Source: Filimonas effusa (GTDB taxonomy: Bacteria; Bacteroidota; Bacteroidia; Chitinophagales; Chitinophagaceae). From it: a stretch of DNA of 64,000 nucleotides. A model generated the notes under the pieces. It saw only the letters and a list, made by a program, of their open reading frames with translations. It did not search any database and was not told the origin of the DNA. A program made the translations under genes and the position numbers. The stretch is from NCBI RefSeq assembly GCF_004118675.1, contig NZ_SDHZ01000002.1:186001-250000 (forward strand). Reading direction: 5' to 3'. Below are positions 1 through 9,465 of the stretch, piece after piece (the first letter of the stretch is position 1; each line of letters opens with the position of its first letter).

Positions 1-782
1 AGTTTAAGATAAAACTTACCGAGTTCCTGCCAGTTACTCATGTTGCCAGCATAACCACTGTATTCAAATACAGAGGGTGCCAGATAAACAACCGGGGTTA
101 CTTCTTCCCAGGGCAACTGGTAGGGTTCAGGAATTAATGGCATGAGGTTTTTCACTTCCCATACATATGTACGGTTTTTAGCGGTAGTAATAATGGGATT
201 GCCAGGATAGTTACTTTGTTTATAGCGCAACTGATAAGAAGTATCGGCTTCTATAACAAGCCTTGACAACTGCACTCCTATATTTCCTTCCCTTACAGGC
301 TGCCATTGAGGTAACACATAAATACCATTGTAAGCAACCTCATCTTCATATTCTACCGTAAACGGGTATTGATGATAATTAAAATCGTGGCTTTTGTAAC
401 GTGCATCCGTTGCCAGTGTGCCATCGTCGTCATAAGCAAAATCGCGGATATCCTTTTTCTTCACGGAACGCAATAAATGGCCGGAGGCATCGAACAGTTT
501 TCCTGTTATATCGCTCAGCCCTTTAAACTTACTGTATTCGTGTATGTAATGTGCATAGTAATAGCCTTCTTCGTCTAAAATCGTATACGCGTATTTGCTA
601 TAGACTATCGCCTTATCAGTTCCTTTTATCACTACCCGTTTCTCTTCGAAACGTTTCACGATATGAGCGTTCTCTTTTATGGAATCCGGGATCAGGCTTA
701 CATTATAATCCTGTGCGTACGCGTTCTGCACTACTACCAAAAAGATGAGCAGCAAACCAGTGTATAAAATTCTGCTTACCAT
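1..782 (-). CDS. Secreted DUF3857 (transglutaminase-associated) protein, 5' part only
   Basis: The gene runs off the left edge, so only the first 260 residues are visible. Residues 1-24 form a signal peptide ending in AYAQ, so the product is exported. The rest is rich in beta-strand-like sequence and resembles the DUF3857 domain that precedes transglutaminase-like domains in Bacteroidota. The start ATG (780-782) shares one base with the TAA stop of the upstream gene (TAATG arrangement), which implies translational coupling and a shared job. Enzymatic activity cannot be judged because the C-terminal part lies outside the window. The family call rests on similarity to the architecture of the next gene; the biochemical function is unknown. 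Confidence 0.75.
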   Translation of the reverse strand, partial: MVSRILYTGLLLIFLVVVQNAYAQDYNVSLIPDSIKENAHIVKRFEEKRVVIKGTDKAIVYSKYAYTILDEEGYYYAHYIHEYSKFKGLSDITGKLFDASGHLLRSVKKKDIRDFAYDDDGTLATDARYKSHDFNYHQYPFTVEYEDEVAYNGIYVLPQWQPVREGNIGVQLSRLVIEADTSYQLRYKQSNYPGNPIITTAKNRTYVWEVKNLMPLIPEPYQLPWEEVTPVVYLAPSVFEYSGYAGNMSNWQELGKFYLK

Positions 783-2788
783 TAATTCACTTTTTTAAAG
801 ACAATTTGTTCTCCCTGTTTCTTAATCACATAGGTATAGAACTCCCGTAACGTCTGATAATCGTCCGGTTCAAAAAGCGTTTTATTTATCATTAAACGAT
901 AGCGCATCTGAACAAGGTTTCCGGCTACCGCTATCACGTATTCAAATTTCCCCTGGGTTTCATTCAGGTGTACCCGAGTAGATTTAGGCAACTCTTCCAC
1001 TTTATACCCGTCTGGAATTTCCATGGTAAACAAATAAGTATCATCGATACAATAGGGCATTTCTACGGGATAAAAGCGTTCTGCGGCTTTAAAGGGGTTC
1101 TCTTTCTTCACTGCCAATGCCATCAATGGATTGAAATACACGATAGGTTCGTCTTTAAAATCGAATGCAATATCGTAATGGCAATCAAGCGGCTCTTCCA
1201 GTAAGGAAACGGAGTCTATTCCACCATTAGAAACTTCCACATCCTGGGAAAAACCTTTTTTAATATCCTTAAAATATTCTTCCTGTTTGGTTGTTCTTAA
1301 CTTGCTACGCACCCCAGCAGATTCAAAATAGCCCATATTATGGGTAACAGTTCCTTTTAACTCATTCTTTTCCTTAGATATAAATACGATCGTGCTATTC
1401 TTTTCACGGAGAGAATCGGGAGACAGATCGATCAATATCGGCATTTTGTCGATTACACGGCCAGAGCCATTATAACATTCGCCGGATAACTTACCAAATC
1501 CCAGGTTATATGTTGCATCGAGGTTAAAAAAGACAGTATCTACCAGTACACGTGACAATACGTAGTTGAACTTAGATATGATAGGATAAGTTTCCATAGC
1601 CCTTCCATTATCTCTTGTGCTCAGCAAAACGGGATGTGCATCATATCCCTTATTAATATAGATAGTTGTCAGCAACAGGTTCAGATCTGCGACATTACCT
1701 TTTTTTGTCTGAAAGGTCTTCTTCAATGACTGGGAGCGGTATACTGCGGAATGGTCGGTACAGGTATAATTATCTCTTACATAGCGATAAATACGTTTGG
1801 CATTTTCGAGTGAGCTTAGATTTTCATCAACAACAGCTTTGAGTTCGGCATCCAACCAACCATTACGATCGGAGAGGCCTGCTCCGAAGCTTTCATGTTT
1901 CAGCATTTCATCTGCCATATCCATCCAGTTACGCAGGATCTTTTTCGGAGGGACATCGGGATAACGTATGGTAGACAACTGGAACTCAATCTTAGCTATG
2001 TAATTACGCAGCGTAGTTATGTATGCTTCTTTTTTCAGGGCCGGCACATTTTCCATAGCCCAGATACTTTTTACCACATTGCCGCGCCAGGTATAGGTTT
2101 GTGAAGGGCCGGCAGTTTCGCCGACGTCGGAGATATACAACGATCCATACGATACCATAGCGGTATCTATACAGTAGGGATGATACCCTTGTTTTACAAA
2201 AGCAAAGTCCAGTAAAGCAGGAATGGTCACCTCATACTCGCTCCACAGACGTGGGTAATTACCCTGGTAGTACCAGGTGGGTATACGATAGCTGCCCGGA
2301 TCACTAGTGGTGAAGGTATATTCTATAATAGAGCCTTCTTTAATATTCGGGAAAGTGAATTTACTTGTCTGATATCCTTCAGATTTTTCTTTAAAGATGC
2401 TGCCCTTATCGAGTTTGGTAACGACAACCTTTCCATCTTCCAGGTTATAAGTGGCAGCCTCCAGTTTTTCAAGTTGCTGCGGCAACCTTCCGTCGACGTA
2501 TAGACTAAAGGCTACGGTAGCCACGTCAAAAGAATTTTTCTTCAGCAACCTGGTTCTGACATGACAGGTAAATTCGACGCTGATATCTCCTTTGTTGTTC
2601 CCAACAAACTGAGTTGATCCTGATTCAAATAAAACTACTGCATCGGCAGTGCTATCGACGCTGTAATAAGTGGGAGTGAAATCACTAGCCTTAACGTCTC
2701 CAAATTTGAATTTGGGGCGGTTTTTCTGGGCAAAGCCGGTTGCTGCAAAAAGCAGCGCCAGGAGCACCGGCAGAATTCTGGTATTCAT
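782..2788 (-). CDS. Secreted DUF3857 / transglutaminase-like protein, catalytically degenerate
   Basis: A 668-residue protein. The start at 2788 is chosen because it begins a clean signal peptide (MNTRILPVLL..., cleavage near residue 20), whereas an upstream in-frame ATG at 2857 would add 23 non-signal residues. A DUF3857-like region covers about residues 40-250 and a transglutaminase-like core about 310-430. The segment GNVADLNLLL (about 364-373) corresponds to the position where active enzymes carry the nucleophilic Cys; here it is Val. The segment SKFNYVLSRV replaces the usual His motif, while the Asp region (FNLDATY, about 422-428) is kept. The product is therefore probably a non-catalytic binding or scaffold protein. 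It is coupled to the following gene through a TAATG overlap. The Cys-less form is, as far as I recall, common in Bacteroidota paralogues. Confidence 0.8.
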   Translation of the reverse strand: MNTRILPVLLALLFAATGFAQKNRPKFKFGDVKASDFTPTYYSVDSTADAVVLFESGSTQFVGNNKGDISVEFTCHVRTRLLKKNSFDVATVAFSLYVDGRLPQQLEKLEAATYNLEDGKVVVTKLDKGSIFKEKSEGYQTSKFTFPNIKEGSIIEYTFTTSDPGSYRIPTWYYQGNYPRLWSEYEVTIPALLDFAFVKQGYHPYCIDTAMVSYGSLYISDVGETAGPSQTYTWRGNVVKSIWAMENVPALKKEAYITTLRNYIAKIEFQLSTIRYPDVPPKKILRNWMDMADEMLKHESFGAGLSDRNGWLDAELKAVVDENLSSLENAKRIYRYVRDNYTCTDHSAVYRSQSLKKTFQTKKGNVADLNLLLTTIYINKGYDAHPVLLSTRDNGRAMETYPIISKFNYVLSRVLVDTVFFNLDATYNLGFGKLSGECYNGSGRVIDKMPILIDLSPDSLREKNSTIVFISKEKNELKGTVTHNMGYFESAGVRSKLRTTKQEEYFKDIKKGFSQDVEVSNGGIDSVSLLEEPLDCHYDIAFDFKDEPIVYFNPLMALAVKKENPFKAAERFYPVEMPYCIDDTYLFTMEIPDGYKVEELPKSTRVHLNETQGKFEYVIAVAGNLVQMRYRLMINKTLFEPDDYQTLREFYTYVIKKQGEQIVFKKVN

Positions 2789-2795
2789 GGTCTTT

Positions 2796-2854
2796 AGGGA
2801 TAGGTGAAACTCGCACAATAATACAATAATTATTGAGTTGTGTCCCCTATCCCT
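2796..2854. other. Extended inverted repeat between two operons
   Basis: Perfect 9-bp arms (AGGGATAGG at 2796-2804, CCTATCCCT at 2846-2854) flank further pairing (CACAA / TTGTG) and a central 12-bp palindrome CAATAATTATTG (2824-2835). It sits between the stop of the DUF4434 gene (2863) and the start at 2788. No T-tract follows, so it may be a processing or attenuation hairpin or a binding site rather than a classic terminator. It marks the likely border between the glycan operon and the transglutaminase-like pair. Confidence 0.5.
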
Positions 2855-2862
2855 CACATGAA

Positions 2863-3798
2863 TTAAATCAGTTCCTGTAAGTATTCCCGGTAACGGTTGT
2901 AAAGATGTCCGGCCTGCAGGTAAGCTGATTGCGGGCTCATAAAATGAGAAAATTCGAAAGTGATCGCTTTATCGTATCCGGCCCTGCGTGCTGCTTCGAG
3001 CTTCAGGCGTAATTTTTCAAATTTGATGGGGAGGAACTTGATAGGCATGTCGCGATCAAAACTTTCAGCGTTAGTCCAGCACTGCATGCCATATTTATCT
3101 GCCAGTTTTTTATTGACAGCGAAAAAGTCGTCAAGTTCGTGATAATCAATGTGTCCATCCTGGAATGCCACCGCATCTACTGCGCCCTGGATACCTGCAA
3201 AGATCTCATTCCATTCTTCCTCATGCGCGCTTAGTGAAACTGCGTCTTCCCTGGTTAGTGTACCGGAGGCGGCCATCACCGCTTTTTTGCCGTCGATCCA
3301 AGGCGAAATAAAACAGGGAAGCCCGTTACTTACGCCTTTACATTGCATCCCCAGCGTCCGGAAAGCGTGTACAGCATTTTTCGTATTGCGACTGATCTCC
3401 ATACTGAGGTACCAGCCTTTAAAGCTCTTATGATGTCCGTAACGTTGCCATACCTCCTCTATAACATACCTGTTACAGTCTATTTCGTGCTGCATATCGC
3501 CGGTATCCCAGTATTTACCACTGTCGTATAAGCCAAAGTAAAACTGCATCTCCAGCTCATCGGCCAGCTCGAGGAACATAGACACCAGGTCAACCGGAGG
3601 TGTATAACACTGATGTTCCTTAACCAGGTAGGCAGAAGGATAGGTAAGGAAACGCCGGTAGCCGCTTCTTATAAGTATTACCGTGTCGATACCTACAGCC
3701 TTCATGTGTTCAAAGTCTTTTTTCCATTCGGTGCGTCCCCAGTTCTGGTGGGGGATATCGTGGCTAATCTCATCCAGAAAAGTGCCTGTTATCTTCAT
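2863..3798 (-). CDS. DUF4434-type putative glycoside hydrolase (TIM barrel)
   Basis: A 311-residue protein with no signal peptide, so it is predicted to be cytoplasmic unless the start is wrong. The N-terminus (MKITGTFLDEISHDIPHQNW, then GRTEWKKDFEHMKAVGIDTV) and segments such as FYFGLYDSGKYW and GWYLSMEISR resemble the DUF4434 family, a predicted TIM-barrel group related to glycoside hydrolases. Acidic residues lie at strand ends (ameliorated motifs YLSMEIS, VAFQDGH, CWTNAESF, AITFEFSHF), as expected of a retaining-type barrel, but the catalytic pair is not assigned. It is the last gene of the minus-strand glycan locus, 9 nt after the SGNH gene. It probably acts on a late, imported intermediate. 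The substrate is not known. Confidence 0.75.
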   Translation of the reverse strand: MKITGTFLDEISHDIPHQNWGRTEWKKDFEHMKAVGIDTVILIRSGYRRFLTYPSAYLVKEHQCYTPPVDLVSMFLELADELEMQFYFGLYDSGKYWDTGDMQHEIDCNRYVIEEVWQRYGHHKSFKGWYLSMEISRNTKNAVHAFRTLGMQCKGVSNGLPCFISPWIDGKKAVMAASGTLTREDAVSLSAHEEEWNEIFAGIQGAVDAVAFQDGHIDYHELDDFFAVNKKLADKYGMQCWTNAESFDRDMPIKFLPIKFEKLRLKLEAARRAGYDKAITFEFSHFMSPQSAYLQAGHLYNRYREYLQELI

Positions 3799-3807
3799 GT
3801 CAACCTT

Positions 3808-5127
3808 TTATAAGTATTTATTTTTCCTGAGATAATCTACCCAAATCACATACGCTGGCGGCCTCAAATGAATACCGTCTGCTGTCAGCTCTTTTTTGAG
3901 ATCACCGTTTTTATCGGCAAACAGTGGGTGCAGGTTCAAATAAGTTAGTCCAAATTCTGCTGCTATCTGCTGAATACCCTTGTTAAGCGTAAGAATACTA
4001 TCCTTTTTATTTTTAAGATAGGCGGGCTGGGTTACAGCTTCGTTCAAAGGCAATACACTTTGAACATAGATCTTTGTGCGGGGAGTGTTCTGCCGCAGAT
4101 ATGTTAAGATACGGCGGTAGTTATTCAAGATCACGGGAATGGGAAGTCCCCTGCTCAGATCGTTAATGCCTATCAGTAAAAACAGTTTGCGGGGTTCTGC
4201 TTTGGCGACACCTTCGAGTCTTGCCAGTACGCCAAAAGTATTGTCGCCCCCGATGCCACGATTGAGGACCGTTTCACCAGGCAGCAGCTCCCACCAGGGG
4301 CCACGCTCGGTGATGCTGTTTCCCAGCAAGAGGATACCATTCTTTACCACAGGAAGGCTATTGAACAGTTCCATCCGGCCCTGGTAATAAGTGTTGTTAT
4401 AACTGCTGTCGATCTGGTTGGTTTTGGCAGCAGGAGTGCTGCCAACGAGACCTTTATTTGTTAAATAAGCTGCCCATTCGAGGTAGCCAGCATGTTTCAA
4501 GTGCAAGTTATCCGTCGTCAATTCCTTTTTCAGCTGCCCATTAGCGTCTGAAAAGACCTCACGGTTCAGGTCGACATATTCACAGTTATAACGCACTGCC
4601 ACCTGTCTCAGGCTATCGTTCAATATGCTGACGCGTTTATTGCTGATCTTCTGGTAAATGGCGGCAAGGCCCTGCTCAGCCACCGGCAGTACGGATTGCA
4701 GGAAGATCCTGGTTTGTGGCTGTTGCTGCCGGATACGTGTTACAATTCGCTCATAGTTGCGTGCTATATATTCAACAGGCGTACCGCGCTTTAAATCGTT
4801 GACGCCAATCATCAGGAAGATCTTTGCGGGCTTTAAAACCAATACTGAGTCAATTCGGGCGAGCACGCCCCATGAATTATCTCCGCTGATACCGCGGTTT
4901 ATTACATTTACACCTGGCAGCACTTCCTGCCATGGGCCTGCTTCTGTAATGCTGTTGCCAACAAATGCTACCAGGTTCGTTGTGGATGGCTGCAGCCGGC
5001 TAAAGAAGCGCATCCTTTCCATATAGTAACCATTGGCATAACTGCTGTCTATTTCATCTTTTTGCTGCGCTATTGCGCCTGTGTGTAAGGCCATCAATAC
5101 TATTCCAGCCTGTAACCATTTTCTCAT
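3808..5127 (-). CDS. Tandem double-domain SGNH/GDSL esterase
   Basis: A 439-residue exported protein (signal peptide 1-20, ending GAIAQ) made of two homologous SGNH hydrolase units about 212 residues apart (roughly 26-228 and 239-439). Each starts with IDSSY-N-YY--RM. Unit 1 has GNS with Ser59, NRG, GVND with Asn110 and D206/H209. Unit 2 has Ser271, NRG, GIND with Asn322 and D417/H420. All four family blocks are intact in both, so both halves should be active. SGNH enzymes of this type remove O-acetyl groups or other acyl esters from sugars, in the periplasm in this case. The start codon overlaps the stop of the upstream symporter gene by 4 nt (ATGA), so esterase and transporter are coupled. 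Confidence 0.9.
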   Translation of the reverse strand: MRKWLQAGIVLMALHTGAIAQQKDEIDSSYANGYYMERMRFFSRLQPSTTNLVAFVGNSITEAGPWQEVLPGVNVINRGISGDNSWGVLARIDSVLVLKPAKIFLMIGVNDLKRGTPVEYIARNYERIVTRIRQQQPQTRIFLQSVLPVAEQGLAAIYQKISNKRVSILNDSLRQVAVRYNCEYVDLNREVFSDANGQLKKELTTDNLHLKHAGYLEWAAYLTNKGLVGSTPAAKTNQIDSSYNNTYYQGRMELFNSLPVVKNGILLLGNSITERGPWWELLPGETVLNRGIGGDNTFGVLARLEGVAKAEPRKLFLLIGINDLSRGLPIPVILNNYRRILTYLRQNTPRTKIYVQSVLPLNEAVTQPAYLKNKKDSILTLNKGIQQIAAEFGLTYLNLHPLFADKNGDLKKELTADGIHLRPPAYVIWVDYLRKNKYL

Positions 5128-6986
5128 ATCGCTGTAATTTTTAAACGATCGAACCAGGTGAACTTAAGGATTATCATACAGGTTACGCATACTGCCAAGG
5201 CAGAAAAGCCTTTAGCCATATACCCGAATACAAAGAACACGGGCATGATGACCATACTCATTTGCCAGCAGATACCAACTATTACATTCAGCATATCCCA
5301 TTTAAACTGCCGGTTAGGCTCAAAAGACGGGTTTACTTTCTGTACCCATTGCAGCACGGGTTTCCAGAAGCCCCAGGGGCGTGTATTTGCGTAGAAGCTT
5401 TCCAGCACCTGCCTGTCGGGAGCCGGTGTGAGCAGGCAACCGATGATGCTGGCACTCATTGATATTACCAATATTATAAAGAATGAAATAAGCGTACCGA
5501 TACCGCTTCCGAACAAGGAAGCATAAGAAGTGAAGTAAACGGCACTGAGCCAATGCATAAAGCCGGGCACAAAGGTGGCTGCAATAAGGCCCGCCAGCAT
5601 ACCTGCAAAATATCCATAACCATTAAATCGCCACCAGATCCACTTCAACACGTTTGCCGCTGCATATCCGCCATATAATGCCGAGGAGATCCACAAGGTT
5701 AATGAACTAAGTGAATGTGCAAACAATCCAAAAACACAACCTATTAATATGATGCTTACAGAAGTAAGATAACTACACTTTACATAATGCCGTGGCGACT
5801 CGTTTGGCCGCAGGTATTTTTTATAGAAATCGTTCACCAGATAAGCAGGAGCAGCATTTACGAATGCAGAAAAGGCGCTCATGAACGATGCCAGCAAGCC
5901 GGCAAGTACTACGCCCCTGATGCCTGCCGGCAGGTAATTGCTCACCACCTGGCTAAGGATCACTTCAAAATCGGGTTGCTGCTGTCCTCTTAGTACCGGC
6001 ATAAAATATACAAAACCAATAAGCGTTAAGGCACTCACCATCATAAACAGTGGAATGTATAACACCAGGTTGGTAAAGCCTGAAAGCATGGCAGCTTCGC
6101 CGGGTTTGCGCGCGCTTAAGATACGCTGCATATCGAAACCCGGAACCGGACCTGCCAGGCTCGCAAAGATACCTTTGCCTATCATCATCATCATTAAAGC
6201 ACCAAACCACACAAAGCCATCTTCAGAGATTTTAGCGTTTGCCTGCGGAAAGTTATTACCCCAATTGATATTCAATTTCCATTCAGGCCAGAAGGAAGAC
6301 CATCCTGCGGGCAACTGCTGGTGCAGCGCCTGGTAATCCACGCCTTTCACGGCATAAGTCACCACCAGCACACAGCTTACTACCAGTATACCATACTGTA
6401 ATACTTCCGTGGCCACCACGCTGTACATACCTCCTTTCACCGTGTACAAGGTTGTTAGCGCTACAATAATAAAAGCATAAGACTGCTCATTGGTAAGCAC
6501 GCTATTACTAAGATCCCATGGCAAAATGTTGGCGGCGAACTTGCCAATACCTACAAATACATAACCGATGAAACCGATAACGCTTATAATGGCAAAGAAG
6601 ATCACGATCATATGCGACAGCTTACCGCCTCTATCTTCTCCAAATCTTTTCGTGATCCAGTCGGCTCCCGTAATGGCGCCGCTTCGCCTGATCCAGATAG
6701 CGAGAAATACCATCACGAAGATCTGGTTCCAGATAGGCCACAACCAGGGCAGCCATGCAGCCTTAAATCCATATACGAATAAAAGCGATACATAAAACGC
6801 CGTACCGCTTACATCGAACATACCGCTGCTGTTACTGAAGCCCAGCCAATACCATTTAATACTATTACCACCCAGGAAATAAGACTGGATATTAGTGGAA
6901 GCCTTTTTAGAGATCCAGAAACCCAGCCCTATAATAACAACCAGGTAGGCTAAAATGATCAGGATATCTATCGTCGATAAATTCAT
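5124..6986 (-). CDS. Sodium:solute symporter (SSS family)
   Basis: A 620-residue, highly hydrophobic protein with about 13-15 predicted membrane segments. The N-terminus (ILIILAYLVVIIGLGFW, then KKASTNIQSYFLGGNSIKWY) shows the hallmark of the SSS family, where the YFLGG stretch follows the first helix. The product should import a sugar, sialic-acid-like or amino-sugar solute together with Na+. Its place between an acyltransferase-like gene and the esterase gene suggests it takes up the deacylated product of the locus. It overlaps the esterase start by 4 nt and follows the DUF5009 gene by 40 nt. In other Bacteroidota, SSS carriers serve sialic acid or MurNAc, but specificity cannot be read from the sequence. 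Confidence 0.9.
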   Translation of the reverse strand: MNLSTIDILIILAYLVVIIGLGFWISKKASTNIQSYFLGGNSIKWYWLGFSNSSGMFDVSGTAFYVSLLFVYGFKAAWLPWLWPIWNQIFVMVFLAIWIRRSGAITGADWITKRFGEDRGGKLSHMIVIFFAIISVIGFIGYVFVGIGKFAANILPWDLSNSVLTNEQSYAFIIVALTTLYTVKGGMYSVVATEVLQYGILVVSCVLVVTYAVKGVDYQALHQQLPAGWSSFWPEWKLNINWGNNFPQANAKISEDGFVWFGALMMMMIGKGIFASLAGPVPGFDMQRILSARKPGEAAMLSGFTNLVLYIPLFMMVSALTLIGFVYFMPVLRGQQQPDFEVILSQVVSNYLPAGIRGVVLAGLLASFMSAFSAFVNAAPAYLVNDFYKKYLRPNESPRHYVKCSYLTSVSIILIGCVFGLFAHSLSSLTLWISSALYGGYAAANVLKWIWWRFNGYGYFAGMLAGLIAATFVPGFMHWLSAVYFTSYASLFGSGIGTLISFFIILVISMSASIIGCLLTPAPDRQVLESFYANTRPWGFWKPVLQWVQKVNPSFEPNRQFKWDMLNVIVGICWQMSMVIMPVFFVFGYMAKGFSALAVCVTCMIILKFTWFDRLKITAI

Positions 6987-7026
6987 GCGCTATTGGTAAA
7001 TAATGAAAAATACAGTTTAAAATAAT

Positions 7027-8406
7027 TTAAGTTTTCCATAGCCAGCCCCTGCGAACAAAAAATACTGTCACCATAGATACAATACCTGTAAAGATGAATC
7101 CGGCCAGCACGCCCGTAAGTGGCTGCTGCAACATCCATTTATAAGCGACCATACCGTTTGTCAACCGCAATAAAGGCAGCAACAGCAGGTTGCCGGTTAT
7201 ATAAGCTACCATAGGGTTTCTGCCGTTCTCAGCCAGATAATTCACCAGTTTGCCACCTATGGCAGTTGCTTGCAAAGCAGCCAGTATGATCATCATAAAA
7301 AAAGCAAGGCCACTGCTTACAAAATAATAACTCCAGGTAGAAGGATCTTTTTTTATTCCGCCTTCGCAGGCCTCCCAGCATAATCCCAATAACAACAACA
7401 GCGCTCCTGCCTCGAGGAACCTGACGAGCAGCGGGTAGGCTTCCGCAGCACGAGCACGTTGGGTATATACCAGCAGCACTGCCAGTATAACCGTTGTAAT
7501 AATCATATTCAAACCTGTTTGCCTGCTAAACAACAATATTACGTTCGCTACGAGCAGACAACTGCAGGCAAGTACCGTAAGCGGCAGCCAGTTCTTCGTC
7601 TGCTTTTCCTGCACGGCAGGCGTATTGGCATATTGCAATAACCAATCACCGGCAATTGTACCAGGCACTATAATGAACAGATATTTCAGATAATAAAACC
7701 TGTAAGCCCATGGCAAGGGAGACCAGTTATAGACTATCTTATTCCATGACGAGGTATCTTTTGCCAGGAACACCGCCATAACGAATAGCAGCAGCAGTGA
7801 CCGCAAGCCGGGTTGACGGCGGGTATACCACCATAAGAGTGTTCCGAACAAAGCCATGTTGGCCAGCACAACAATAATGATATCGCTGTGCTGTAATGAA
7901 AATGCGCCTCCTTTAAAAGGCAGGAATGCCAGCATAAGTATAGCTATACCATAGGCAATAGCGGGCGGCACCTGGCTACCCGAAGGCCAGCGATACAACT
8001 GTGCAAACAGTAACAGGAATGCCAGCATCTGCAAAAGACAAACCAACGGAAGAGATAACTGCTCCGCAGAGAGACTTCTGGCGTGCATGGTAAACAATGC
8101 AAAAGAGACAAGCGCCACAAAACGCCTGAAGGCCGTTACCACGATAATACCGCTGTGCGCTGACTGAGCCACCTTCTTCTTTAAGGCTAATGGTATTGCC
8201 GCCCCCATACTAAAGAGGAAGAAAGGAAAGACCAGGTCGACCCAGGTAATGCCAGCCAAAGACGGCTGAAAACTATGAGCTGGTGGCGGTGTTTGTGCGT
8301 GATACATCCATGCCGGGAGGATACCAAATGCAATGCTGCCGGAAAGCACCATCGCCAGAATGGCCATTCCTCTCAAAGCATCCAGGGATTTATCACGTAC
8401 GGGCAT
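7027..8406 (-). CDS. DUF5009 / heparan-alpha-glucosaminide acetyltransferase-like membrane protein
   Basis: A 459-residue membrane protein with around 11-12 hydrophobic helices. The start at 8406 (MPVRDKSLDALRGMAILAMV) is preferred over an upstream in-frame ATG at 8547 because the shorter form begins with the conserved SLDALRG motif and leaves an 8-nt gap to the previous gene rather than a 130-nt overlap. The opening motif and the segment TWVDLVFPFFLFSMGAAIP are typical of the DUF5009/YeiB-HGSNAT group, which moves acyl groups across the membrane onto sugars such as terminal glucosamine. It could acetylate a free amino sugar in the periplasm. Its position inside an amino-sugar locus supports this, but activity is inferred only from family. 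Confidence 0.85.
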   Translation of the reverse strand: MPVRDKSLDALRGMAILAMVLSGSIAFGILPAWMYHAQTPPPAHSFQPSLAGITWVDLVFPFFLFSMGAAIPLALKKKVAQSAHSGIIVVTAFRRFVALVSFALFTMHARSLSAEQLSLPLVCLLQMLAFLLLFAQLYRWPSGSQVPPAIAYGIAILMLAFLPFKGGAFSLQHSDIIIVVLANMALFGTLLWWYTRRQPGLRSLLLLFVMAVFLAKDTSSWNKIVYNWSPLPWAYRFYYLKYLFIIVPGTIAGDWLLQYANTPAVQEKQTKNWLPLTVLACSCLLVANVILLFSRQTGLNMIITTVILAVLLVYTQRARAAEAYPLLVRFLEAGALLLLLGLCWEACEGGIKKDPSTWSYYFVSSGLAFFMMIILAALQATAIGGKLVNYLAENGRNPMVAYITGNLLLLPLLRLTNGMVAYKWMLQQPLTGVLAGFIFTGIVSMVTVFFVRRGWLWKT

Positions 8407-8414
8407 ATTATCTT

Positions 8415-9455
8415 TTATTTCTTTTTTAGAATGATTGCACTCATTACAGCCCTTTCTCCTGCCGTATCGGAAGGCTTCACTGTTAATTTTCCGTTCACTA
8501 CCATACTGGTAGATCCGCCACCGTCGAGATTCAGGGCTGCGGTGCACCCCATACGCTTCATGAGATCGGCCAGTTCACGCAAGCTAAGTCCTCCTCCACC
8601 GCCGGTGCCAACATCGCCTCCCTGAACAGCCACCAATACGATCTTACCTGTACCGGTATAACCGATGGCACTGCGCGCTCTTGAGATGGAGTTGTCGATA
8701 TCTATCAGCTCAGCGGTATCTGTAACATTTATATTTCCATTTTTTATAAGTACCGGAGAGCCGCCAATGGCGCTGGCAACATTCCACTGCACTCCGCCTG
8801 CCGGGAAACCAGCTGTTGGTTGTTGCTGAGGAGCACTGTTAAGTACATTGGGACTGGGAGCCGGGTAACTATAAATAGTTCCATTGCCGGTTCCTACATG
8901 ATAAATCCAGGTGATATCGGGCGCACCGGCAGCAGTAATACCGAAGGCGCCGCGTGTAGGGTAATAGGTTGCAGCCGTACCGTTATATTGCCTGCCCAGC
9001 GACTTAATGTTAACTGCACTTACGACGCCATTATATTGCACAAGACTATAAGAAGCATTGGTTCCGAAAAAGCCACCATTGATACACACATAAGGCTTTC
9101 CTGGTTCCGCAGCATAAATGGCAGCGGGTTTGGTATTCTTTTCCGGAAGCACCGGTTTAAGCTCGAGCTGAGCATTCTTAGGATCGAAGGCTACACAATA
9201 GGCATTTAAAGCCTTACCATTATAAGCTGTAGTATTCTGATACACTGCTATACCGGAAGGCAGCCCTTCCATTAATGCAGCAGCTTTTTTCCAGTCGGAG
9301 GGCAGAGACACTACCGTATCGGTTACAACCGGGGGTGTTACCGGATCAGGAGTTACCGGCCTTACATTGCCGTAAACATCGTCATGCGAAGAGCAAGCCA
9401 TACCTGCCAGCAAAACGGCAGGTATGGCTATATAGCAACAATATCGGTGAAGCAT
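8415..9455 (-). CDS. Phosphodiester glycosidase family lipoprotein (NAGPA-like)
   Basis: A 346-residue protein. The start at 9455 gives a lipoprotein signal with Cys21 (LLAGMAC); an earlier ATG at 9494 would overlap the upstream gene and mask it. After a Pro/Thr linker (about 30-50), the NAGPA domain (about 60-346) shows CINGGFFG (124-131), SRARSAIG (258-265) and NLDGGGSTSM (309-318). The family includes the mammalian uncovering enzyme, which removes GlcNAc from GlcNAc-1-phospho diesters, and bacterial relatives on phosphodiester-linked glycans. The predicted role is to release an amino sugar from a phosphate linkage at the cell surface or in the periplasm. It lies 10 nt after the GHL10-like gene. 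Confidence 0.9.
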   Translation of the reverse strand: MLHRYCCYIAIPAVLLAGMACSSHDDVYGNVRPVTPDPVTPPVVTDTVVSLPSDWKKAAALMEGLPSGIAVYQNTTAYNGKALNAYCVAFDPKNAQLELKPVLPEKNTKPAAIYAAEPGKPYVCINGGFFGTNASYSLVQYNGVVSAVNIKSLGRQYNGTAATYYPTRGAFGITAAGAPDITWIYHVGTGNGTIYSYPAPSPNVLNSAPQQQPTAGFPAGGVQWNVASAIGGSPVLIKNGNINVTDTAELIDIDNSISRARSAIGYTGTGKIVLVAVQGGDVGTGGGGGLSLRELADLMKRMGCTAALNLDGGGSTSMVVNGKLTVKPSDTAGERAVMSAIILKKK

Positions 9456-9465
9456 ATACAAGGGT

